A DNA stretch of 64,000 nucleotides, taken from contig NZ_JAHESC010000006.1 of assembly GCF_018598185.1 (NCBI RefSeq), forward strand, positions 62,001 through 126,000, written 5' to 3'. Shown piece after piece: positions 35,589 through 44,019 of this stretch (its first letter is position 1; every line of letters begins with the position of its first letter). The notes under the pieces are model-generated. The model was not told where the DNA came from, made no database searches, and saw only the letters and a program-made list of their open reading frames with translations. This stretch comes from Dawidia soli. Its GTDB lineage: Bacteria; Bacteroidota; Bacteroidia; Cytophagales; Cyclobacteriaceae. Position numbers and translations under genes: made by a program.

Positions 35589-38081
35589 ATGAAGCACGTA
35601 ATACTGGTGGGAAATGGAATGACCAGCTTTAAGCTGTGTGAGAAGCTGCGCAAGCTGTCAGGCGACATACGCATTACGGTGTATGGTGAGGAGATCCGTC
35701 CGGCGTATGACCGGGTGCACCTGAGTGAATATTTTGCCGGCAAGACGGCCGACGACCTGTTGATGGCGCCGCGCGGGTGGTACCATGAGCAGGGCATCAC
35801 GTTGCATACGGGCGAGCTTGTTACCGAGATCGATCGGGCGAACAAAACGATCCGCACGCATCACGGCATTACGGACCATTACGACTACCTCGTATTAGCG
35901 ACCGGCTCGGGCGCGTTTGTGCCGCCGCTGGAAGGTGTGGCGCTGGACGGGGTCTTTGTCTATCGAACGATCGAGGACCTGAACCAGATCATCGAATACG
36001 GCCGGCACAGTCGTACCGCCGCGGTGCTGGGAGGCGGTTTGCTCGGCCTGGAAGCGGCCAAGGCGTTGGTGGACCTGAACCTGGAGGCGCACGTGGTAGA
36101 ATTCGCTCCGCGTTTGATGCCGCGGCAGCTCGATGATGCCGGCGCTATGATCCTGGCACATAAGCTTACGGAGATCGGGATCACGGTGCATACGGGTAAG
36201 GCGACCAAACGCATTGCGGGTGACGACCGGATCACAGCGCTGGAGTTTGCGGATGGTACTGCCTTGCCGGTGGATATGCTGGTGATCTCGGCGGGGATCC
36301 GTCCGCGGGACGAAGTCGCGAAGGCGTGTGGCCTGGCGGTGCACGGTCGCGGTGGGATACTGGTAGACGATTATCTGCGCACCTCCGACGAGCATATCTT
36401 CGCCATCGGCGAAGCGGCGGTGCATAACAATATGGTTTACGGCCTGGTGGCTCCCGGGTATGACATGGCCGATGTGGTGGCCCGCCAGTTGACGGGCGAC
36501 CTGTCGAAGACCTTTACGGGTTTCGACATGTCGACGAAGCTCAAGCTGCTGGGTGTGGATGTGGGAAGTTTCGGCGACCCGTTTGGCGAGACACCGGGCA
36601 GCATCCCCATTGCTTTCCAGGATCGTTGCAACGGTGTGTACAAGCGCATCAATATTTCGGCTGACCGGAAGCATCTGCTGGGCGGGATACTGGTGGGCGA
36701 TGCCAGCCAGTATAATATCTTCCACCAGATGGTGGCGAATAAAATTCCGCTGCCGGCGCAGCCGGAGTCGCTTATCATCGGCACGCCGGGTAAGGAAGAT
36801 GAGGGAGCGGGTGTCAAGAGCCTGCCGGATACCGCGCAGATCTGTTCGTGCGAGAATATAACGAAGGGTGACCTGATCAGTCAGATCAGGGACCATGGAG
36901 CCCGTACGATCGACGAGCTGAAGAAGACGACGAAGGCTTGTACCGGTTGTGGCGGGTGTACTCCCTTGGTGAACGATGTGTTGAAGATGACGCTCGAAGG
37001 CCTGGGTGTGGTCGTGAAGAAGACATTGTGCGAGCACTTTGCGTTCACGCGGCAGGATCTTTATGATATTATCAAGATAGAGGGTATCCGTACGTATGAT
37101 GCGTTGCTGGATAAGCACGGCGTGGGCGACGGGTGCGAGATCTGTAAACCTGCGGTGGCCTCGTTGCTGGCGAGTATCTGGAACGAGGTGATTGCCGAGC
37201 AGGCGACGATCCAGGACACCAACGACCGTTTTCTGGCCAATATTCAGCGCGGGGGTACTTATTCGGTCGTACCGCGTATTGCCGGGGGCGAGATCACGCC
37301 GAAGAAGCTGATGGCGATCGGCCGTATCGCTGAAAAGTATAATCTCTATACGAAGATCACGGGTGGTCAGCGCATCGACATGTTCGGTGCGCAGGTGCAC
37401 GAGCTGCCCTTGATCTGGGAGGAACTGATCCAGGAGGGTTTCGAGAGCGGCCATGCGTACGGCAAGTCGTTGCGTACGATCAAAAGCTGTGTAGGCTCTA
37501 CGTGGTGCCGTTACGGTGTACAAGATTCGGTGTCGTTTGCTGTCTTTATCGAGAACCGTTACAAGGGTCTGCGCGCGCCGCACAAGTTCAAAGGCGCAGT
37601 GTCGGGATGTATACGCGAGTGTGCCGAGGCACAGTCGAAGGACTTCGGTATTATCGCCACGGAGAAAGGGTGGAACCTGTATGTGTGTGGCAACGGTGGA
37701 GCGCGTCCGCAGCATGCGAAGCTGCTGGTGACGGATGTCGATACGGATACCTGTGTGCGGCTGATCGACCGCTTTCTGATGTACTATATCAAGACGGCTG
37801 ACCCGCTGACGCGTACGGCGACCTGGCTCAACAAAATGGAAGGCGGGCTGGAGCACTTGCGGCAGGTGGTCGTGGAAGACTCTTTGGGCATTGGCGAGAC
37901 GCTGGAGAAAGAAATGGCAGCGCTCATGGCGAACTACGAGTGTGAGTGGAAGAAGGTGGTGGAAACGCCGGCGCTGCGCGCACAGTACCGTCACTTCATT
38001 AACGACGAAGCGAGCGATGACACGCTGTCGTTTGTAGACCTGCGCGGGCAGAAGATGCCGACCGACTGGAATCGTAAATAA
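35589..38081 (+). CDS. nirB: NAD(P)H nitrite reductase, large subunit
   Basis: An 830-residue NirB that reduces nitrite to ammonium in the cytoplasm. The N-terminal FAD/NAD(P)H oxidoreductase (VILVGNGMTSFKLCEKL; second dinucleotide motif AAVLGGGLLGLEAAKAL) is followed by a BFD-type 2Fe-2S domain (C419SC ... CTGCGGC, about 419-460), a ferredoxin-like half domain, and the siroheme/4Fe-4S site (SCVGSTWCRYG and GCIRECAEAQ, about 633-690). All expected cysteines are present. The start at 35589 gives the standard N terminus; codons upstream overlap the operator cluster. nirD follows 23 bp later. Confidence 0.95.
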   Translation: MKHVILVGNGMTSFKLCEKLRKLSGDIRITVYGEEIRPAYDRVHLSEYFAGKTADDLLMAPRGWYHEQGITLHTGELVTEIDRANKTIRTHHGITDHYDYLVLATGSGAFVPPLEGVALDGVFVYRTIEDLNQIIEYGRHSRTAAVLGGGLLGLEAAKALVDLNLEAHVVEFAPRLMPRQLDDAGAMILAHKLTEIGITVHTGKATKRIAGDDRITALEFADGTALPVDMLVISAGIRPRDEVAKACGLAVHGRGGILVDDYLRTSDEHIFAIGEAAVHNNMVYGLVAPGYDMADVVARQLTGDLSKTFTGFDMSTKLKLLGVDVGSFGDPFGETPGSIPIAFQDRCNGVYKRINISADRKHLLGGILVGDASQYNIFHQMVANKIPLPAQPESLIIGTPGKEDEGAGVKSLPDTAQICSCENITKGDLISQIRDHGARTIDELKKTTKACTGCGGCTPLVNDVLKMTLEGLGVVVKKTLCEHFAFTRQDLYDIIKIEGIRTYDALLDKHGVGDGCEICKPAVASLLASIWNEVIAEQATIQDTNDRFLANIQRGGTYSVVPRIAGGEITPKKLMAIGRIAEKYNLYTKITGGQRIDMFGAQVHELPLIWEELIQEGFESGHAYGKSLRTIKSCVGSTWCRYGVQDSVSFAVFIENRYKGLRAPHKFKGAVSGCIRECAEAQSKDFGIIATEKGWNLYVCGNGGARPQHAKLLVTDVDTDTCVRLIDRFLMYYIKTADPLTRTATWLNKMEGGLEHLRQVVVEDSLGIGETLEKEMAALMANYECEWKKVVETPALRAQYRHFINDEASDDTLSFVDLRGQKMPTDWNRK

Positions 38082-38104
38082 GGAATTATAAACGGATACT
38101 AACC

Positions 38105-38488
38105 ATGGAATCAATGAACGAGCTTACGACCTATACATCTCCCAACAGCACGGATGTTGCGCACTGGTATCGTGCGGCGCGCACGACGGATTTTCCGGAG
38201 AACGGCGGCGCCTGTGTGAAGTATGGTGATCAGCAGATTGCGGTCTTTAATTTTTCCCGTCGTGCGGAATGGTATGCCTGTCAGAACCTTTGTCCACATA
38301 AGATGCAGATGGTCTTGTCGCGCGGTATGATCGGCACGGCGTCGGGCGAGGCCAAGGTGGCCTGTCCTTTTCATAAGAAAACATTTTCGCTGCATACGGG
38401 CCAATGCCTGAATGCGGAGGAGGCATCGATCACGGTATATCCGGTCAAGGTCGTTGACGGCTTCGTGTACATCGGCTTTACGGCATAA
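38105..38488 (+). CDS. nirD: NAD(P)H nitrite reductase, small subunit
   Basis: A 127-residue Rieske-type NirD. It retains cluster-ligand positions in CQNLCPHK and CPFHKKTF, within the usual NirD segments VKYGDQQIAVFNFSRRAEWYA (split) and VYPVKVVDGFVYIGF. It pairs with NirB and is cotranscribed, ending at a strong terminator 25 bp downstream. This makes nirBD a closed unit separate from the sensor kinase gene that follows. Confidence 0.9.
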   Translation: MESMNELTTYTSPNSTDVAHWYRAARTTDFPENGGACVKYGDQQIAVFNFSRRAEWYACQNLCPHKMQMVLSRGMIGTASGEAKVACPFHKKTFSLHTGQCLNAEEASITVYPVKVVDGFVYIGFTA

Positions 38489-38512
38489 AGCTTTTGTACC
38501 GGTTTAGGTCAG

Positions 38513-38540
38513 GTGCCGGGCCCCGCCCGGCACTTTTGTT
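38513..38540 (+). terminator. terminator after nirBD
   Basis: A perfect 8-bp GC stem GTGCCGGG/CCCGGCAC (38513-38520 with 38526-38533), 5-nt loop, followed by TTTTGTT. Confidence 0.88.
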
Positions 38541-38560
38541 ACGATGTCTCCGTAGAATTT

Positions 38561-38578
38561 TACGTAATTTGCTACGTA
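38561..38578. promoter_or_regulatory. TACGTA pair before the nitrate sensor kinase
   Basis: Two exact TACGTA hexamers start at 38561 and 38573, 12 bp apart, and end one base before the kinase start codon. Binding here would cover the translation start or a promoter with a very short leader, suggesting autoregulation. Confidence 0.55.
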
Positions 38579-38579
38579 T

Positions 38580-40430
38580 ATGCTTCCTCAACCCGATCCA
38601 TCCGCCACGATCCAGCGCAGCCGGTTTAGCCGGCTCGGTACGCTTTACGTACTGGCCCTGAGCGTTATCGCGACGGTGGCCATTACCGGCCAGGCGCTTA
38701 TTCAAAGTCACCTGCAGGCGCAGCGCAGCGACTCGCGCGTGGTGAACGTGGCCGGCAAGCAACGCATGCTGAGTCAAAAAATCACCAAGACGCTGTTATA
38801 CCTCGAGCCGCTGCAGTCTGCCGGCGAGCGTCAAACCATTGTTACCGACCTCGGCGCGGCGTTCCACTTGTGGCATACTTCGCAGCAGGGGTTGCAGTAT
38901 GGCAACGACAGTTTACACTTGCCGGGGCGAAACAGTGCGGCGATCGTGAACCTCTTTCACGATGCGGCGGTGCCGTATGCCACGATGGGCGAACATACGT
39001 CGCGGATCCTGCAGCTGTTGCAACAGGACCCCCTGACGCCCTATGATTCGCTGCGTGGCGCTATTGTGGCGGTGCGCGGTGCGGAAGGTGCTTTTTTGCA
39101 GGGCATGGAGCGGATCGTGGCGCAGTATGAAGCGGAGGCCAACGACAAGATCGAATCGCTGAGTCGTATCGAGTATATCATTCTGGGGATTGTGATCGGC
39201 ACGATCTTGCTGGAGTTTGCTTTTATTTTCAGGCCTACGACGGTGTATGTCAGCAACACGCTGCACCAGCTGATGACGTCGGAGAAAAATGCGCGCAAGC
39301 TTTCGAAGGAGATCGGTGAGCTTTATGCATCGCTGGAAAAATCGTATGAACAGCTGTCGGTGGTAAACCAGCCGCCGGAGAGTCCGCGTTTGCTGGCGCG
39401 CGCCGATCGCGGGGGCAATGTGCTGTTCCTCGCCGATGCTTTTGTGGGACAGGTAGTGGCCGACGCGGTGCCGTCCGACGGCGATCTGCGGCTGAGTGAC
39501 CTCTTTGCGGGGATCGGCGAGCCGGGTGATTGGATGGATGCTGTTATCGATACTGTTTCGGAAGGTAATAGCTGGCAGGGCGAGCTGACGTTGGCGGGGC
39601 CGGATGGGACAACGCCGTGGATGGACGTTACGATCACGCCGGTGTACGAACAGGCGGGCCAGGTGTCGGAGCTGTTGGTGCTGGCGACTGACATTACGCT
39701 GCGCAAGGAGGCCGAGCACGGCATGAAGCAGAAGAACAAGGCGGAGATCGAGCGGAAGATCAACCAGCAGAAGTTCCGGTCGGTGTTGATCCTGGAGGGA
39801 CAGGAGGAAGAACGGAAGCGCCTGGCGATGGATATTCACGACGGTATCGGGCAGATGCTCACATCGCTCAATTTTCAGATCAGCTCGATCGACGTGGGCG
39901 ATACGGTCAAGGCGGAGAAGAAGATCATCGAGATCGACCACCTGGTGAAAGATGTGATCAAGGAGGTTCGCCGGGTGACGTTCAACCTGAAGCCTACGGT
40001 GCTGGGCGACTATGGTCTGCAGGCGGCTTTGAACGTTTTTATCCAGGAGATCGCCAAGCTGACGGCCATGAAGCTTACGTACAAAAGCGAAGGTACGATC
40101 GAGCGCCTGCCGGAGAATGTCGAGAACAACATCTTCCGCATTACGCAGGAGGCGATCAACAATGCCATCAAGTATTCCGCCAGCCCGCAGGTAGATGTGA
40201 CGCTGTCGCAGACGGACAGCGACCTGGTGGTATCGGTGCGGGATTTCGGAAAGGGTTTTGATGCCCGGTCGCTGAAGGACCGTAATATCGATATCGGTTC
40301 GGGGCGGGGATTGTTCAATATGTACGAGCGGACCGAGTATATTCACGGCCGCTTAGAGATCCGCTCGGAGCCCGGTCACGGTACCACGGTGTTCCTGACG
40401 GTGCCTTTGCGTGTAAAGACTTTATCTTAG
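38580..40430 (+). CDS. sensor histidine kinase, NarX-like nitrate sensor
   Basis: A 616-residue membrane kinase. A first membrane helix (about 22-44) is followed by a periplasmic PilJ/NarX-type sensor domain with a P-box-like VVNVAGKQRMLSQKITKTLL, then a second helix near 200-220 (YIILGIVIGTILLEFAFIF), a PAS-like region, and a HisKA_3 domain with the phospho-acceptor histidine in MDIHDGIGQ. The HATPase shows ITQEAINNAIKYS, VRDFGKGFD and GSGRGLFNMYER. The architecture and context suggest nitrate or nitrite sensing. The partner regulator starts 19 bp downstream. Confidence 0.88.
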   Translation: MLPQPDPSATIQRSRFSRLGTLYVLALSVIATVAITGQALIQSHLQAQRSDSRVVNVAGKQRMLSQKITKTLLYLEPLQSAGERQTIVTDLGAAFHLWHTSQQGLQYGNDSLHLPGRNSAAIVNLFHDAAVPYATMGEHTSRILQLLQQDPLTPYDSLRGAIVAVRGAEGAFLQGMERIVAQYEAEANDKIESLSRIEYIILGIVIGTILLEFAFIFRPTTVYVSNTLHQLMTSEKNARKLSKEIGELYASLEKSYEQLSVVNQPPESPRLLARADRGGNVLFLADAFVGQVVADAVPSDGDLRLSDLFAGIGEPGDWMDAVIDTVSEGNSWQGELTLAGPDGTTPWMDVTITPVYEQAGQVSELLVLATDITLRKEAEHGMKQKNKAEIERKINQQKFRSVLILEGQEEERKRLAMDIHDGIGQMLTSLNFQISSIDVGDTVKAEKKIIEIDHLVKDVIKEVRRVTFNLKPTVLGDYGLQAALNVFIQEIAKLTAMKLTYKSEGTIERLPENVENNIFRITQEAINNAIKYSASPQVDVTLSQTDSDLVVSVRDFGKGFDARSLKDRNIDIGSGRGLFNMYERTEYIHGRLEIRSEPGHGTTVFLTVPLRVKTLS

Positions 40431-40449
40431 AACCTGTATACAGGAAGTT

Positions 40450-41112
40450 ATGGAACATATCAAGATCGTATTGGCCGATGACCACGTGTTGGTGCGCAAG
40501 GGCATCCGGGCTATGCTCGAGTCTGACGCGGAGATGGAAGTGGTGGGTGAGGCCGGTAATGGCCAGGAAGCGCTGGAGGCTGCGCGTGCGTTGAAGCCTG
40601 ATATTCTGGTGCTCGACATTCGCATGCCGCAGATGGATGGTCTGTCGGCGGCCGCGCGTGTGAAGGAGTATTCGCCAGGCACCAAAGCCGTGATCCTTTC
40701 CATGCACAACTCGGAGGAGTATGTGTTAGAAGCGTTGAATGCCGACGCCTACGGCTACTTGCTGAAAGATACCGACAAGGAAGAATTTCTGAAGGCACTG
40801 CGTGCCGTGCACGGGGGGAGTAAATATTACACCGGCGCGGTCTCGCACGTACTGGCGAACCAGCTTCTGCAAGGTCAGGGGCAGCGGCCCGTGCGCCGGG
40901 AGGAGGATTCGTCCGATCCCTATAATTTATCCAAGCGCGAGAAGCAGATCCTGCGCATGGTGATCGATGGCAAGCATAATAAAGAGATTGCGGAAGCGCT
41001 CGACAAGAGTCAACGCACGATCGAAACGCACCGTTTTAATATTATGAAGAAGCTGGGGGTGAATAACGCGATCGACATGGTGAATAAGGCGGTACGTGAA
41101 AACATTGCCTGA
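40450..41112 (+). CDS. NarL/FixJ-family response regulator
   Basis: A 220-residue regulator with an N-terminal receiver domain (D10, D11, phospho-acceptor D56 in LVLDIRMPQMDG, lysine in LLKDTD) and a C-terminal LuxR-type helix-turn-helix (LSKREKQILRMVIDGKHNKEI then ALDKSQRTIETHRFNIMKKL). It pairs with the NarX-like kinase and lies between nirBD and narK. It is the obvious candidate to bind the TACGTA clusters; NarL in enterobacteria recognises TAC-starting heptamers, but the match here is only partial. Confidence 0.9.
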   Translation: MEHIKIVLADDHVLVRKGIRAMLESDAEMEVVGEAGNGQEALEAARALKPDILVLDIRMPQMDGLSAAARVKEYSPGTKAVILSMHNSEEYVLEALNADAYGYLLKDTDKEEFLKALRAVHGGSKYYTGAVSHVLANQLLQGQGQRPVRREEDSSDPYNLSKREKQILRMVIDGKHNKEIAEALDKSQRTIETHRFNIMKKLGVNNAIDMVNKAVRENIA

Positions 41113-41124
41113 GCTGTTGCATTC

Positions 41125-41217
41125 TACGTAGTTCGAACGTTTTCGATAATATTGTTACGTATTTTTACGTAAAGCATACGTATTTTGAGTATGTTTAGTA
41201 CGTAATATTAATACGTA
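41125..41217. promoter_or_regulatory. TACGTA operator cluster before narK
   Basis: Six exact TACGTA hexamers at 41125, 41156, 41166, 41177, 41199 and 41212, with spacings of 10, 11 and 13 bp among the inner ones. They fill the 109-bp gap between the response regulator gene and narK, the last one ending 4 bp before the narK ATG. It is the densest of the three clusters and would control the nitrate uptake and reduction operon. Confidence 0.7.
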
Positions 41218-41221
41218 AAGC

Positions 41222-42541
41222 ATGTCACAAACCCACTTCCCCAAAGCTACGCGGATCAACCTGTTTGATCTTTCGTCCGTGCCCATGCGCACGTTCCACA
41301 TTACCTGGATCACCTTCTTTTTCTGTTTTTTCGGTTGGTTCGGGATTGCTCCCCTGATGCCCGTCGTACGGGAGGATCTTGGCCTGAGCAAGGCCCAGAT
41401 CGGTAACATCATTATCGCGTCTGTTTCCATCACGATCTTTGCCCGGTTGTTCTTCGGGTGGTTGTGTGACAAGATCGGGCCGCGCATTTCGTATTCGGCG
41501 TTGTTGATCCTGGGTTCTATTCCGGTCATGCTGATCGGCTTCAGCAACAGCTATGAGTCGTTCCTGCTCTTTCGTTTAGCGATCGGTGTTATCGGGGCTT
41601 CTTTTGTGATCACTCAATATCATACTTCGGTGATGTTTGCGCCCAACGTTGTGGGTACAGCTAACGCTACGGCCGCGGGTTGGGGTAATATGGGGGGCGG
41701 TGTGACGCTGATGGTCATGCCGTTGATCTTCGCGGGGCTGGTGGGTGCGGGCTATGCCGCGCCGGAGGCGTGGCGCTACAGTATGGTGGTGCCTGGGGTG
41801 GTATTGCTGATCCTGGGATTTGTTTATTATTTCTTTACGCAGGATACGCCGGCGGGCAACCTGCGGGAGATTAAAAAGGATCTGCCTGCTACCGTGCCGG
41901 CGCAGAAAGAAAGTTTCTGGAAGACCTGCCAGGATTACCGTGTGTGGGTTCTTTTCCTGGCGTACGGTGCCTGCTTCGGTATCGAGATCACGATCGACAA
42001 TATTGCTACGCTTTACTTCGTCGACAACTTTCACCTGGGCTTAAAAGAGGCGGGACTCATCGCCGGCGCCTTTGGTATGATGAACATCTTTGCGCGTGCG
42101 CTGGGCGGTGTGTTTGGTGACAAGGTCGGGAAGCGGTATGGCCTCAGCGGCCGGATCTTTATTCTGGCGTTGTTCCTGTTGCTGGAGGGTTTGGGCATTA
42201 TGCTCTTTGCGTCGATGGATGTGCTGACCTGGGCCATTGTGACGATGCTGCTGTTTGCGCTTTTCTTAAAGATGTCCAATGGCGCTACGTATTCGGTCGT
42301 GCCGTTCATTAACGCGAAGGCCATGGGCAGCGTGTCGGGCATTGTGGGCGCGGGGGGAAATGTGGGCGCGGTGCTGGCGGGTTTTCTGTTTGCCTCGGAG
42401 AGCATTTCCTATCGTGATAGTCTTTTTATGATTGGCATTGTTGTAGCGCTGGTGTCAGCCGTTGCCTTTCTGCTGAGCTTTGCGCAGCGTGCGGCCACTT
42501 CGCCTGCTACAGATGCGGTGGTACAGGAGGCGGTAGCCTAA
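41222..42541 (+). CDS. narK: nitrate/nitrite transporter, NarK/NasA-type MFS
   Basis: A 439-residue MFS transporter with about 12 helices. The start FHITWITFFFCFFGWFGIAPLMPVVRE, the FGWLCDKIGPR loop, and the two NNP signatures GWGNMGGGVTLMVMP and GAGGNVGAVLAG identify the nitrate/nitrite porter family. It is first in an operon with the porin, nitrate reductase and rubredoxin protein. It would carry nitrate across the inner membrane after passage through the porin. Confidence 0.94.
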   Translation: MSQTHFPKATRINLFDLSSVPMRTFHITWITFFFCFFGWFGIAPLMPVVREDLGLSKAQIGNIIIASVSITIFARLFFGWLCDKIGPRISYSALLILGSIPVMLIGFSNSYESFLLFRLAIGVIGASFVITQYHTSVMFAPNVVGTANATAAGWGNMGGGVTLMVMPLIFAGLVGAGYAAPEAWRYSMVVPGVVLLILGFVYYFFTQDTPAGNLREIKKDLPATVPAQKESFWKTCQDYRVWVLFLAYGACFGIEITIDNIATLYFVDNFHLGLKEAGLIAGAFGMMNIFARALGGVFGDKVGKRYGLSGRIFILALFLLLEGLGIMLFASMDVLTWAIVTMLLFALFLKMSNGATYSVVPFINAKAMGSVSGIVGAGGNVGAVLAGFLFASESISYRDSLFMIGIVVALVSAVAFLLSFAQRAATSPATDAVVQEAVA

Positions 42542-42606
42542 GGCGGTCTAAACAACCGGACGCCAACCTTAGGTCTCTTCTTTCTGTAACCTTAACTGCA
42601 ATACCT

Positions 42607-43980
42607 ATGCATGGCAAGTCTATTATTCTTTTGCTGCTGGTCTTCCTGATCTTTGGGCCGGCTTCGGTACACGCCCAGGTGGCGGTGTCGGCGCAGCTGC
42701 GCACGCGCGGCGAATACCGCGACGGGCAGGGGACGCCCTCCGTGCGCGACACGGTTCCCGCGGCGTTCGTGTCGCAACGTACGCGCGTGAACCTGCGGTA
42801 TACCGGTCACCGGTTCACGTTCTATACTACTATACAGGACGTGCGTGTCTGGGGGCAGGATGCGTCGTCGATCAACCGGATCAACACCGATGCTTATGAC
42901 GGCCTGATGCTGCACGAGGCGTGGGGTGAGATCAGCCTGGTGGACACCGGCAAGGTCGTTAAGCATTTTACCCTTAAGATCGGCCGGCAGGAGCTGGTGT
43001 ACGACGATGTACGCCTGCTGGGAAATCTCGATTGGCTGCAACAGGGGCGCCGCCATGACGCCGCCCTGGTGAAGTTTGAACACCACGGCTGGACGGCTCA
43101 CCTGGGCGCGGGGTATAACCAGAATGCAGAACGTAAATCGAATACGATCTACAACGGCACGCCCAGCGGTTATGCGGCGAGTACCAATGGCATGGCTACT
43201 CTGTATAAGTCGATGCAGTTCCTGTACGTCGGGCGTAAGCTGCCGTTTGGCAATGCATCGTTCCTATTCTTTAAAGACGACTTCAGTAAGTTTCATTTTG
43301 CTCCTGCCGACACCCTGGCGAAGACGCCGCTTTATGAACGCGGTACGTGGAGCCGCTATACGGTGGGCGGCAATCTTTTTGGCACGGTGCGGAAGCGTGT
43401 GACGCTGGCGGCTACGGCCTTTTTTCAGGGTGGGAAATATCGGGACGGGACGTCCTTACAGGAGTATCTTTTCTCGCTGTCGGCCTTGTATGCGGTGAAT
43501 AAAAAATTCAGCGTGGGACCGGGCGTGGACCTTACCTCGGGGAACAATGGTGACGACCCTTCGAAGAAATACCAGCGCTTTGACCCTTTGTACGGCACGC
43601 CGCATAAGTTCTGGGGGTATATGGATTATTTCTATGTGGCGGATGGCTTTGGTGCCAATGGCCTGACGGATCTCTATATCAAATCGAAGCTGGTGGCGAA
43701 TCCGCGTTTGACGTGTATGGCGGACGTGCATTACTTCACGTTGCCCGATAAAGTACATGGCGAAGACGGCCGGTGGATGGACCGGTACCTGGGTACGGAA
43801 ATAGACTTTACGGCGCAATATGCGCTTTCGAATATCATACAACTCGAGGGCGGGTATAGCGCCATGCTGGCATCGACGACGCTCACGTCGCCGAAGGTGA
43901 AGAACGTCAAGCATGCCGACCGCTCCGCGAACTGGGCGTATATCATGATCGCGCTTCGGCCTGCGTGGACAAATTTATAG
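42607..43980 (+). CDS. alginate-export-type outer-membrane porin
   Basis: A 457-residue outer-membrane beta barrel of the alginate_exp family. Signal peptide to about residue 24 (ILLLLVFLIFGPASVHAQ); early strands VAVSAQLRTRGEYRDGQG and the conserved FTLKIGRQELVYDDVRLLG segment are typical. It lies between narK and the nitrate reductase, so in this setting it probably admits nitrate through the outer membrane. That role is inferred from position; family members elsewhere export alginate or serve as general channels. Confidence 0.82.
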   Translation: MHGKSIILLLLVFLIFGPASVHAQVAVSAQLRTRGEYRDGQGTPSVRDTVPAAFVSQRTRVNLRYTGHRFTFYTTIQDVRVWGQDASSINRINTDAYDGLMLHEAWGEISLVDTGKVVKHFTLKIGRQELVYDDVRLLGNLDWLQQGRRHDAALVKFEHHGWTAHLGAGYNQNAERKSNTIYNGTPSGYAASTNGMATLYKSMQFLYVGRKLPFGNASFLFFKDDFSKFHFAPADTLAKTPLYERGTWSRYTVGGNLFGTVRKRVTLAATAFFQGGKYRDGTSLQEYLFSLSALYAVNKKFSVGPGVDLTSGNNGDDPSKKYQRFDPLYGTPHKFWGYMDYFYVADGFGANGLTDLYIKSKLVANPRLTCMADVHYFTLPDKVHGEDGRWMDRYLGTEIDFTAQYALSNIIQLEGGYSAMLASTTLTSPKVKNVKHADRSANWAYIMIALRPAWTNL

Positions 43981-44019
43981 GGGTAATAACAGTTTCAGGA
44001 ACGATTTAATACAGAAGAA

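Noticed and set aside
35895-38114. A 739-codon open frame on the minus strand opposite nirB
   Set aside because: It mirrors the codon pattern of nirB, encodes a low-complexity R/H/Q-rich protein with no motif, and nirB shows every family signature.
38913-40346. A 477-codon open frame opposite the sensor kinase
   Set aside because: It is an arginine/histidine/leucine-rich shadow of a GC-rich gene with complete kinase motifs.
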